A stretch of DNA of 9,711 nt from Deltaproteobacteria bacterium (GTDB lineage Bacteria > Myxococcota_A > UBA9160 > UBA4427), in assembly GCA_011051925.1 (NCBI GenBank), contig DRKE01000268.1, positions 1-9,711 of the forward strand, in the 5' to 3' direction. Each line of letters begins with the position of its first letter. Position 1 is the first letter of the stretch. The translations under genes were made by a program, and so were the position numbers. Below the pieces are notes generated by a model. That model did no database searches and had not been told where the DNA came from. It worked only from the letters and a program-made list of their open reading frames with translations. Below, in pieces: positions 1 through 6,143 of the stretch.

Positions 1-155
1 ATGCGAATGCTGGCGCCGTCTTCGGCGCGATGATGCAGGCGGGCCAGTTGAGCGACCGCATGATCGAACGCATGAAGAAGGGCAGCCGGATGCCCGGCTG
101 GACCCGACGCGAGGACTTCGACTGGTTTTCGACGCTGACCGATCCCGAGGCCTGA
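1..155 (+). CDS. C-terminal end of an unidentified protein (5' partial)
   Basis: The frame whose codons begin at base 3 is open from the window edge to a TGA at 153-155 and gives the last 50 residues of a protein. It contains a small-residue stretch (GAVFGAMMQAG), then a charged helix-like segment (DRMIERMKK), then an aromatic, acidic tail (TRREDFDWFSTLTDPEA). The composition looks like real coding sequence. Its stop lies 3 bp before the ATG of the next gene, so the two are probably translated from one transcript. I do not recognise the family from this fragment and assign no function. The start lies outside the window. Confidence 0.55.
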   Translation, partial: ANAGAVFGAMMQAGQLSDRMIERMKKGSRMPGWTRREDFDWFSTLTDPEA

Positions 156-158
156 TCG

Positions 159-1454
159 ATGCCGCTACGCAACGACTATATCGGGCCCTTCGATCCCGAT
201 CTCGATCTCGTGGACTTCTCCCGCGGGCTGCTCGCGGAGCTCGGGCGGGAGTATCTGCTGGCAGGCCACCTGCAGGATCGTGTCGGACTCCCGCTCGTCG
301 CGAAGCTCTGCGGCGGCGAGGCCTACGTCCGGTTCTCGATCGAGGAGTGGATGGCCGCCAGCCCGATCTACTCGAAGCGCATGCAGCGTGCGATGAATTT
401 CGAGGGACGGGACGTCGGAACCGTCTTCAAGAATCTCCAGCTCGACATCGGTGCACCCCACCAGTTCATGGATTTCCAGTTCCGCCTCGATGGCCCGGAG
501 CATGGCGAATTCTGGCTGGCCCATTGTGGCGCGCTCCTCGACGTCGAGCCCTTCGGAGAGCAACGCGTCAAGACGATGTGCCACGACATCGAGGATCCGA
601 CCTTCGATGCCACGGCCGCCGCGACCCATCCCTGCATGAAGATGCGCCCGATCCACCGCCCGCCGCGCGAGCCCGCCGGACGCCATCCCGCCTGTCGATG
701 GTCCGTCTTCATCGGAGACGCGGCCGATCCCGCCGAACCCCACCCGAACCAGGCGATCGTCGAGAGGTCGGAACTCGCGCGTCTTCCCGTCTCCCGACCC
801 GATCGGAATCGCGAGCCTGGCGGCTGGGACGACTATTCGGGCCCCTTCGATCCCGGTTTCCAGCTCGAGGACCTCTCCCACCGCGCCCTCGTGACCGTTC
901 TTCGGGAATTCGCCGTCCAGAGCCATCTGCTGGCCCGTTCCTTCCTCCTCTGTGCCGAACAACGAGCGGGATCCGAACGCGCGAGGCGACTCGGTCGATC
1001 CCAATGGACGGGAATCGCGGCCCTCGTCGCCGAGCGCCTCCGCCGGACCCTGGCCATCGAGGGAGAAGACGACATCGACGCCATCGCCAAGGTCTTCCAG
1101 GTCCATCCCTGCTTCCATCCGCGAAGCTATCTCGACTTCCGCGTCGAGAAGATCGCAGACGATCGCCTTCGGATCCGCATCGGTGAATGTCCGGCCTTCG
1201 AGGAAGACGACTGCTCATCGTGGTTCGCCGGACTTTCGGAGGAAGTCCATCCGGCGTTCGACGCCATCGCGGGCGCGGTGAATCCCCGGGCCCGCTGCCA
1301 TCCCGTCGCCGCTCCGAGCCAGGGGCGGCTCGCCTGGGACCTCGTCCTGGATCCTTCGGCGGATCCCCAGCCCATCCCCCAGGAGTTGAAGCTCGCGAAG
1401 CTCAGTCGCGGGGCCGCGTTCCGCTTCGAGAAACGTCGTCTGCTGCGACCGTAG
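159..1454 (+). CDS. Unknown-function protein made of two diverged tandem modules
   Basis: This 431-aa protein carries two copies of one module of about 200 residues. Copy 1 starts at NDYIGPFDP (residues 5-13) and copy 2 at DDYSGPFDP (224-232). Matching blocks follow in the same order: MDFQFRL (104-110) with LDFRVEK (325-331), DPTFDATAAATHP (146-158) with HPAFDAIAGAVNP (364-376), and a C-terminal block at about 180-209 matching 391-419. Copy 1 holds Cys123 and a Cys141-His142 pair. Copy 2 keeps one Cys at the first site (344) but has lost the Cys-His pair, so copy 1 may be the active half. No signal peptide or membrane segment is visible. I recall similar single-module hypothetical proteins in actinobacteria and proteobacteria, but no established function. 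The ATG lies 3 bp after the upstream stop, which suggests translational coupling. Confidence 0.85.
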   Translation: MPLRNDYIGPFDPDLDLVDFSRGLLAELGREYLLAGHLQDRVGLPLVAKLCGGEAYVRFSIEEWMAASPIYSKRMQRAMNFEGRDVGTVFKNLQLDIGAPHQFMDFQFRLDGPEHGEFWLAHCGALLDVEPFGEQRVKTMCHDIEDPTFDATAAATHPCMKMRPIHRPPREPAGRHPACRWSVFIGDAADPAEPHPNQAIVERSELARLPVSRPDRNREPGGWDDYSGPFDPGFQLEDLSHRALVTVLREFAVQSHLLARSFLLCAEQRAGSERARRLGRSQWTGIAALVAERLRRTLAIEGEDDIDAIAKVFQVHPCFHPRSYLDFRVEKIADDRLRIRIGECPAFEEDDCSSWFAGLSEEVHPAFDAIAGAVNPRARCHPVAAPSQGRLAWDLVLDPSADPQPIPQELKLAKLSRGAAFRFEKRRLLRP

Positions 1455-1467
1455 GCACGACCGGGGC

Positions 1468-1483
1468 CGATGCTGCAGCATCG
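1468..1483. terminator. Perfect 16-bp palindrome between convergent genes
   Basis: CGATGCTGCAGCATCG is identical to its own reverse complement. It sits in the 36-bp gap between the stop of the duplicated-module gene (1454) and the stop of the GST-like gene (1491). As RNA from either strand it folds into a 6-bp stem with a TGCA loop. Its location suggests a shared bidirectional terminator or 3'-end stabiliser. There is no U-tract on either side, so classical intrinsic termination is not demonstrated. Confidence 0.35.
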
Positions 1484-1490
1484 CGGACGA

Positions 1491-2579
1491 CTACGTCAGC
1501 CGGCTCGGATCGACCAGCCGGTTGTCCACCCGCGCAAGGGGCCTCCGCACCTCGGTCTGCATGAGCTCGGCGCCTCCGATCCTCTCCAACAGGCGGTCCA
1601 CCCGCTCCCGATCGGCTCCGCCCAGCGACTCGTGGAATTCGAGTGGTCGTTGCAACATCCACTGCGTATACGCGCGGATCTTTCTCGAGCCCCGGCAACC
1701 GCCGATCGTGAACTCGTGTTCGCCGGTCGCGCGAGGCAGCACGGCCTCTTCGGGGTTTGCCTCGAGCCACTTCTCGTTGGCTTCGAAGGAAGCGAAGAGA
1801 GCCGGCAGGCTTTCTTCGAACATCCCTTCGAGAATCGGCACGAGGGTCCCGGGAATCTCGTCGCCGGGAAGGAAACGTCCCGTATTGGGCGCGGGCGTAT
1901 TCATCGAACCCACCCAGCGCGCCACGTTGGGCGCGATCCGCCGCATGAGATCGCCACTCCAGGGATCACGGTAGTTGTGGGCGTAGAGCGGCCCCATCAG
2001 GCCATAGTCCCCGATACTCGGACGGCTTCCGAAAAGATACTCGAATCGCCCGAAATGCTCGTTCAGTTGCAGGAGAAGCCTTTCGTAGGCCGCCTCGATT
2101 CCGGGTACCGTCCGCTCGTCGATCCCGAGGAAGGGCAAGGAGCCCCGAAAGGGGGCCGAGATCTTCTCCCCGATCTCCCGCTGTTCCCGAGCATTCGCCT
2201 CGGGCGCGACCGTCTTTCCGAAGGCCTCGAGGATGAAATCGAGATTGTACGTCCAGCGGTAGTGCATGGCGGGAATGACCAGCCACTCATCGCCATGAAC
2301 CTCGAGAAGAAGCGCCATCAAACGCTGGGCCGGCCCTTCGGGATAGATCGAAGGACCGGGAAACCGCGCCTCGAGATGGTCGATGATCTCGGTCGTGTCC
2401 TGGACGAGTTCATCGTCGGGCGTATGGAGGACGGGAATCATGCGGAATCCGACCCGCTCGAAGATCTCGGGGGTCCCGGCCTCCTCGACGAAGGGGACAT
2501 TCCGATAGCGGAGATACGCACGGGCCTTTCCCGTATAGAGCGAAATGGCTGCACCGTAGAGTCTGTACGCGGGGATCAT
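1491..2579 (-). CDS. Glutathione S-transferase-fold family protein with C-terminal extension
   Basis: This 362-aa cytosolic protein has an N-terminal thioredoxin-like GST domain at about residues 4-75. It shows the strand-helix start (YRLYGAAISLYTGKAR), the IPVL segment with the expected cis-Pro at 49, and DTTEIIDHLE at 61-70. An all-helical GST C-terminal domain follows, with GSRPSIGDYGLMGPL at 184-198. Typical GSTs have 200-230 residues, so the last 100 or so residues (EFTIGGCRGSRKIRAY onward) are an extension. Glutathione conjugation or isomerisation is the family norm, but the substrate cannot be read from the sequence. The frame stays open upstream to an ATG at 2621. I chose the ATG at 2579 because GAGGAG lies 9 nt before it and the fold begins directly after it. 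The gene is divergent from the acyl-CoA dehydrogenase gene. Confidence 0.85.
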   Translation of the reverse strand: MIPAYRLYGAAISLYTGKARAYLRYRNVPFVEEAGTPEIFERVGFRMIPVLHTPDDELVQDTTEIIDHLEARFPGPSIYPEGPAQRLMALLLEVHGDEWLVIPAMHYRWTYNLDFILEAFGKTVAPEANAREQREIGEKISAPFRGSLPFLGIDERTVPGIEAAYERLLLQLNEHFGRFEYLFGSRPSIGDYGLMGPLYAHNYRDPWSGDLMRRIAPNVARWVGSMNTPAPNTGRFLPGDEIPGTLVPILEGMFEESLPALFASFEANEKWLEANPEEAVLPRATGEHEFTIGGCRGSRKIRAYTQWMLQRPLEFHESLGGADRERVDRLLERIGGAELMQTEVRRPLARVDNRLVDPSRLT

Positions 2580-2588
2580 TCCGACGTT

Positions 2589-2594
2589 CTCCTC
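2589..2594 (-). promoter_or_regulatory. Ribosome binding site that decides the GST-like start
   Basis: On the minus strand this reads GAGGAG and lies 9 nt before the ATG at 2579. The in-frame upstream ATG at 2621 would add 14 residues (MRGYALRFHEENVG) that lie outside the GST fold, so the downstream start is preferred. Confidence 0.6.
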
Positions 2595-2701
2595 GTGGAA
2601 CCGGAGAGCATACCCACGCAACCCGGGAACGCGAGGCGTGATAGGATTCGAGGAGCGTCCTCGGAGCCGTGTCTCCCATCGCCAGCAAACCGGACGCCTG
2701 C

Positions 2702-2707
2702 AGAGGA
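2702..2707 (+). promoter_or_regulatory. Ribosome binding site that decides the acyl-CoA dehydrogenase start
   Basis: AGAGGA lies 6 nt before the ATG at 2714. An upstream in-frame ATG at 2669 would begin 5 nt after the inverted repeat and add a 15-residue leader unlike this family, so 2714 is preferred. Confidence 0.65.
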
Positions 2708-2713
2708 AACGAA

Positions 2714-3985
2714 ATGGATCTCGAACTCCCCGCCGATCTCGTCGCCTACCTCGAAGAACTCGACGCCTTCATCGAAGCCGAGATCAAGCCCCTCGAAGAA
2801 CAGGACGACAACATCCGGTTCTTCGACCATCGCCGCGAAGATGCCCGAACCGACTGGGAGCGAGGTGGACTTCCCAACGAGGAATGGGAGGCGCTGCTCG
2901 CCGAGGCGAAGCGCCGGGCGGATGCTGCCGGGCACTACCGATATCCCTTTCCCCGGAAATACGGCGGACGGGACGGCACGAATCTCGGCATGGCCGTCAT
3001 TCGCGAACATCTCGCCCGTCGGGGGCTCGGCCTCCACAACGATCTCCAGAACGAACATTCGATCGTGGGCAACAACGTCGGCCTCCTCCTGATGCTCGAG
3101 TACGGAACGGAGAGCCAGAAGGCCGAATGGGTGGACGCGCTCGCGGAGGGACGTGCCGGTTTCGCCTTCGGGATCACGGAGCCCGCCCACGGCTCCGATG
3201 CGACCCACATGGAGACCCGCGCCGAGCGCGTCGGCGACCGCTGGCGGATCAACGGAGAGAAGACCTGGAATACGGGCATCCACAAGGCGCCCTACGACAT
3301 GGTGATGGCGCGGACCAGCGGCAAGCCGGGAGATGCCCGGGGCATCACGGCCTTCCTGGTTCCGATGGACGCGCCGGGCGTCAAGGTCGAGGAGATGCTC
3401 TGGACCTTCAACATGCCCACGGATCACGGCCGGGTCTCCTTCACGGACGTCGAGGTCGGGGACGACGCGATCTTCGGGGGCGAAGGGCGTGGACTCGCCG
3501 TCGTGCAGCATTTCTTCAACGAGAACCGGATCCGACAGGCCGCCTCGAGCCTGGGCGCCGCGCAGTATTGCATCGATCAGTCGGTCGAATACGCGAAGAT
3601 CCGGAAGCCCTTCGGCAAGGCCCTCTCGACCAACCAGGCGATCCAGTTCCCGCTCGTCGAACTCCAGACCCAATGCGAGATGCTCCGCGCGCTGATCCAC
3701 AAGACCGCCTGGATGATGGACGAATACGGCGCCTTCTCGGTCTCCGACAAGGTCTCGATGTGCAACTACTGGTCGAACCGGCTCTGCTGCGATGCCGCCG
3801 ATCGCGCGATGCAGGTCCATGGCGGACTGGGCTATTCGCGCCACAAGCCCTTCGAACACATCTATCGACATCATCGCCGCTATCGCATCACGGAAGGCTC
3901 CGAGGAGATCCAGATGCGCCGGGTGGCGGGCTACATGTTCGGATTCATGAAACAGCGCGCGCCCAAGGGTGTCGACGCCGATTGA
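2714..3985 (+). CDS. Acyl-CoA dehydrogenase family protein
   Basis: This 423-aa cytosolic FAD flavoenzyme would perform alpha,beta-dehydrogenation of an acyl-CoA and pass electrons to ETF. The N-terminal helical domain covers about 5-145. The middle beta domain carries the flavin/substrate signature FGITEPAHGSD (152-162) and GEKTWNTG (181-188). The C-terminal helical domain carries YAKIRKPFGKALSTNQAIQF (293-312), QVHGGLGYSRHKPFE (367-381) and ITEGSEEIQMRR (392-403). Glu394 of the TEG motif lies at the position of the catalytic base in medium-chain acyl-CoA dehydrogenases. The length is somewhat above the usual 380-400, with an acidic leader (DLVAYLEELDAFIEAEIKPL). Chain length or branched-chain specificity cannot be assigned. 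The small selenoprotein gene follows 74 bp downstream on the same strand and may be co-transcribed. Confidence 0.95.
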   Translation: MDLELPADLVAYLEELDAFIEAEIKPLEEQDDNIRFFDHRREDARTDWERGGLPNEEWEALLAEAKRRADAAGHYRYPFPRKYGGRDGTNLGMAVIREHLARRGLGLHNDLQNEHSIVGNNVGLLLMLEYGTESQKAEWVDALAEGRAGFAFGITEPAHGSDATHMETRAERVGDRWRINGEKTWNTGIHKAPYDMVMARTSGKPGDARGITAFLVPMDAPGVKVEEMLWTFNMPTDHGRVSFTDVEVGDDAIFGGEGRGLAVVQHFFNENRIRQAASSLGAAQYCIDQSVEYAKIRKPFGKALSTNQAIQFPLVELQTQCEMLRALIHKTAWMMDEYGAFSVSDKVSMCNYWSNRLCCDAADRAMQVHGGLGYSRHKPFEHIYRHHRRYRITEGSEEIQMRRVAGYMFGFMKQRAPKGVDAD

Positions 3986-4046
3986 CGGACCCCGGGGACG
4001 TCGATCGACCCACGCGACGGATTCCGGAAGAGCGCCGAATCGAAAA

Positions 4047-4053
4047 GGGAGGA
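4047..4053 (+). promoter_or_regulatory. Strong ribosome binding site for the selenoprotein gene
   Basis: GGGAGGA lies 6 nt before a GTG start at 4060. A near-consensus Shine-Dalgarno at ideal spacing shows that this reading frame is translated, although it meets a TGA only ten codons later. That supports TGA recoding over a chance open frame. Confidence 0.75.
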
Positions 4054-4059
4054 ACCACC

Positions 4060-4275
4060 GTGAAGATCCGGATCACCTACTGCTCGGTCTGAAACTACGA
4101 GCCCCGGGCCGCCAGTCTGGCGGCCGCGATCGAAGAACGGACGGGCATGCCGCCGACCCTCGTTCCCGGCAGCGGCGGCATCTTCGAAGTCGAGGTGGAT
4201 GGCCGCGTCGTCTTCTCGAAACACGACGAAGGCCGTTTCCCGGAACACGACGAGATCCTGGCGCGACTCGGATGA
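4060..4275 (+). CDS. SelW-like (Rdx family) selenoprotein with in-frame TGA read as selenocysteine
   Basis: This 71-residue protein starts at GTG 4060 and ends at TGA 4273-4275, with an internal TGA at 4090-4092. Read through, it begins VKIRITYCSVUNYEPRAASL and continues with LVPGSGGIFEVEVDG (34-48) and VFSKHDEGRFPEHDEILARLG to the end. This is the SelW/Rdx thioredoxin-like family. The N-terminal strand is followed by CxxU at residues 8-11, then NYxPRA, then G-x-FEV-x-VDG and FSK...GRFPE. In this family the second position of the redox pair is Cys or Sec, exactly where the TGA falls. These small cytosolic proteins are thought to act as thiol-disulfide redox proteins; no partner is established for bacterial members. 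The TGA is followed by a matching hairpin (4107-4125). The length is normal for bacterial Rdx proteins. A caller that treats TGA as a stop would miss this gene. The host must encode selABCD. Confidence 0.93.
4107..4125 (+). promoter_or_regulatory. Candidate bacterial SECIS hairpin inside the selenoprotein gene
   Basis: GGCCGCCA-GTC-TGGCGGCC is a perfect 8-bp stem lying within codons 16-22, beginning 14 nt after the TGA at 4090-4092. If the closing A-U pair opens, the loop reads AGUCU, close to the AGGUCU loop of the E. coli fdhF SECIS, whose G and U are recognised by SelB. In fdhF the SelB-binding upper stem starts 11 nt after the UGA, so the spacing is comparable. I do not see the bulged U of the fdhF stem. 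Assignment rests on position, perfect pairing and loop content. Confidence 0.75.
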
Positions 4276-4341
4276 GACAGCGAGCCGACTGCCGGCCGAT
4301 CTCGTCCTCTGCCTGCATGTCGATCTCCTTCCCCCTCGCCG

Positions 4342-4782
4342 TCATGCCGTTTCGTCCAGCGAGATCTCGCGTCTCAGCACGAGGCGAAGAACGAGATAGG
4401 CAAGGAGCCCGATCGGCCCGAACATCAGCGTCAAGAAGAGGCAGGGGACGACGAATCCATGCGGGATCTCCCGCCGCCGCGCGTCGCGAACCGCCCACGC
4501 TCCGATGAAGAGATCGAAGACGAGATAGTGGACCCAACCGACGAGGGCGAAGCGCGGACTCGTGAAGAGCGCCATCACCCCAGCGAGGCTGGTGAAGCCA
4601 CCCTCCGGCGGCGTCGCCGGTCCCGTCAGGAGCACGGAGAGATAGACGGTACCCAGGAGGATCGGGATCCAGATCCCGTGCACGATGCGCCGCGTCCAGG
4701 TCCAGGTGGGAGCCACGGCGAGCAGGATCCAGGCGGGAAGCACGCCGTAGTTGCAGACGGCGAAGAGCGATTCGGGAGTCAT
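4342..4782 (-). CDS. ABA4-like (DUF4281) four-helix membrane protein
   Basis: This 146-aa integral membrane protein has hydrophobic segments at about 5-24, 33-53, 78-96 and 109-134, and a basic C-terminal tail (RLVLRREISLDETA). The family signatures are FTSPRFALVGWVHYLVFDLF (73-92), GAWAVRDARRR (94-104), IPH (106-108) and FGPIGLLAYL (121-130). These match the bacterial relatives of plant ABA4, a plastid protein required to form neoxanthin from violaxanthin. The bacterial members have no assigned reaction that I know of. Its ATG overlaps the TGA of the preceding FAD enzyme gene (ATGA at 4782-4779), so it is the last gene of a coupled three-gene operon. It ends 66 bp from the convergent selenoprotein gene. 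The family call is strong; the function is unknown. Confidence 0.85.
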   Translation of the reverse strand: MTPESLFAVCNYGVLPAWILLAVAPTWTWTRRIVHGIWIPILLGTVYLSVLLTGPATPPEGGFTSLAGVMALFTSPRFALVGWVHYLVFDLFIGAWAVRDARRREIPHGFVVPCLFLTLMFGPIGLLAYLVLRLVLRREISLDETA

Positions 4783-6143
4783 GGATTCCCTTCAATCCCC
4801 GCGGCACTGGCCAGGCGTTCCTGGAGTCGCGCCTGGACCTCGGCCGTGAAGAGTGCCTCACGCGGCTTCAACATGTTCCCGACCTCGAATTGCAGTTGCC
4901 GCAAGACCGGATCCTCCTCCGCCATCTCCTGCATCGCGAAGAAGACCGCGCGCCGGATCGGGTAGTCCACGGGTCGCTCGCCCACCGTGCTGTCGTAGAG
5001 GTAGTCGATGGTCGCAGGTCCTTCCCAGGCTTCGGCGATCGAGGCCGAGATTCCCGGGAGCGCCTCTTCCCGAAGCCCGTCGAGCCCCCGTCCCGATTCG
5101 GCCCGCTCATCGAGCAGGAGGCCCAGGCGTTCCGCCTCGACGGCCGCGACCGACATCCCCTGACCGAAGATCGGATTGAATCCCGCCACCGCGTCCCCGA
5201 TCGGGACGAACCCCTCCGGAAAGTCCGCCATGGATTCGTATTTGCGCCAGAACGATTCCGGCGTCTTGAAGCGTCGCACGCTGCCCTCGAGCCGCCCTTC
5301 CGAGATCCGGTCGTACACGCAGGGGTCCGGGAGGGATTTCGCGAACGCGAGGAACGCCTCCGGGTCGACGGAGGGAACGTCGTCTCCGCGGCCGCTCAGC
5401 GTGATCATCCACCGCCTGCCCTCGACGGGCAGGGCCGAGCCTCCACGAACCGCGGGCGGCGATTGCCCGACCGTGCACAATCGCGCGTATCCATCCTCGA
5501 ATCGATCGGTGGCGAATATGCCCGTTACATAACACAGGTCGATTCCGAGGCGTTCCGTCTCCACCTCTCCGAATCCGTTCTCGGACAACCAGCGCGGCGT
5601 CCCGGTTCCCCGACCCGACGCGTCGATCACGAGATCGGCTTCGACCTCCTCCCGGATCCGACCCTCCCGCAGGATCGAGACGCCATGGATCCGATGGTCG
5701 TCGAAGAGAAAATCCGAGAAACGACATCCCGATCGGATCGTCACGTTCGGGATCGATCGGAGGCATTCCCGGAGTACGTGTTCGAGCAGGGGCCGCGTCT
5801 GGGAAAACACGGTCATGTCGCTATCGAGCGGCTCGCTCCACTTCCCGAAGGCGAAGCGGGCCATGTCACGACCGGTGACGAGTTCGATTCCGCCCGCTGT
5901 CCGAAGCGCGTCACGGAAGCCCGGGAACATCGCTTCGGCGATGTTCTCGCCCCGCTTCAGCACGATATGCCCATGCGGTCCCTGGGGCACGCCCTTGCGG
6001 AACGACGGCCCGGACGAGAGGTCGTCCTTGTCGACGACGACGACCTCCCGGAAATGGCGATGGAGCGCACCCGCCGCGAAGATGCCGCCCACCCCACAAC
6101 CCACGACGACGGCACGCTCGCCGATTCCCGTATTCATCATCAT
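4779..6143 (-). CDS. FAD-dependent monooxygenase / epoxidase-like oxidoreductase
   Basis: This 454-aa protein starts with a Rossmann dinucleotide fold, AVVVGCGVGGIFAAGAL (11-27), carrying GxGxxG at 15-20 and the acidic end of strand 2 (VVVDKDD, 35-41). It continues with GVPQGPHGHIVLKRGENI (51-68), VIDASGRGTGTPRWLS (172-187) and the second FAD motif GDAVAGFNPIFGQGMSVAA (316-334). The PQG-x-H-x-H segment and overall order fit class A flavin monooxygenases related to polyether epoxidases of the LasC/Lsd18 type and to geranylgeranyl reductase-like enzymes. I see no halogenase WxWxIP motif. It probably oxidises or epoxidises a hydrophobic substrate with FAD. The frame is open upstream, but the ATG at 6143 begins the fold, has AGGGGA 5 nt before it and overlaps the dioxygenase stop as ATGA. 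ATGs at 6140 and 6137 are alternatives. The downstream ABA4-like gene also overlaps it by ATGA. Confidence 0.88.
   Translation of the reverse strand: MMMNTGIGERAVVVGCGVGGIFAAGALHRHFREVVVVDKDDLSSGPSFRKGVPQGPHGHIVLKRGENIAEAMFPGFRDALRTAGGIELVTGRDMARFAFGKWSEPLDSDMTVFSQTRPLLEHVLRECLRSIPNVTIRSGCRFSDFLFDDHRIHGVSILREGRIREEVEADLVIDASGRGTGTPRWLSENGFGEVETERLGIDLCYVTGIFATDRFEDGYARLCTVGQSPPAVRGGSALPVEGRRWMITLSGRGDDVPSVDPEAFLAFAKSLPDPCVYDRISEGRLEGSVRRFKTPESFWRKYESMADFPEGFVPIGDAVAGFNPIFGQGMSVAAVEAERLGLLLDERAESGRGLDGLREEALPGISASIAEAWEGPATIDYLYDSTVGERPVDYPIRRAVFFAMQEMAEEDPVLRQLQFEVGNMLKPREALFTAEVQARLQERLASAAGIEGNP

Larger units (their letters stand above)
2580..2713. promoter_or_regulatory. Divergent intergenic region (GST-like / acyl-CoA dehydrogenase) with inverted repeat
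   Basis: These 134 bp separate two divergent genes and must hold both promoters. I see no convincing -35/-10 pair. There is an inverted repeat at 2649-2663, CGAGGA-GCG-TCCTCG, with perfect 6-bp arms. It is a candidate operator or 5'-UTR hairpin. The regulator is unknown. Confidence 0.4.

Noticed and set aside
2576..3874. A 432-codon open frame antisense to the acyl-CoA dehydrogenase
   Set aside because: The plus-strand protein carries all acyl-CoA dehydrogenase motifs. The antisense frame is composition-driven.
4090..4092. The in-frame TGA as a real stop or a nonsense mutation making the small gene a pseudogene
   Set aside because: The TGA sits exactly on the redox position that is Cys or Sec in the family, the 60 downstream codons are intact and family-like, and a perfect hairpin follows at SECIS spacing. 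A decayed gene would not be expected to show all three.
2638..4092. A 484-codon plus-strand frame that ends at the selenoprotein TGA
   Set aside because: Upstream it is a shifted shadow of the acyl-CoA dehydrogenase, rich in Arg and Pro. Only its last codons, in the 4060 frame, are real, and they belong to the selenoprotein with its own ribosome binding site.
3969..4508. Competing open frames across the selenoprotein (plus-strand 3969-4508 and minus-strand 4073-4861)
   Set aside because: Both translate to Arg/Ser-rich sequence with no family resemblance and overlap the well-supported ABA4-like and SelW-like genes.
4779..6143. Flavin-dependent halogenase
   Set aside because: The WxWxIP motif diagnostic of flavin halogenases is absent.
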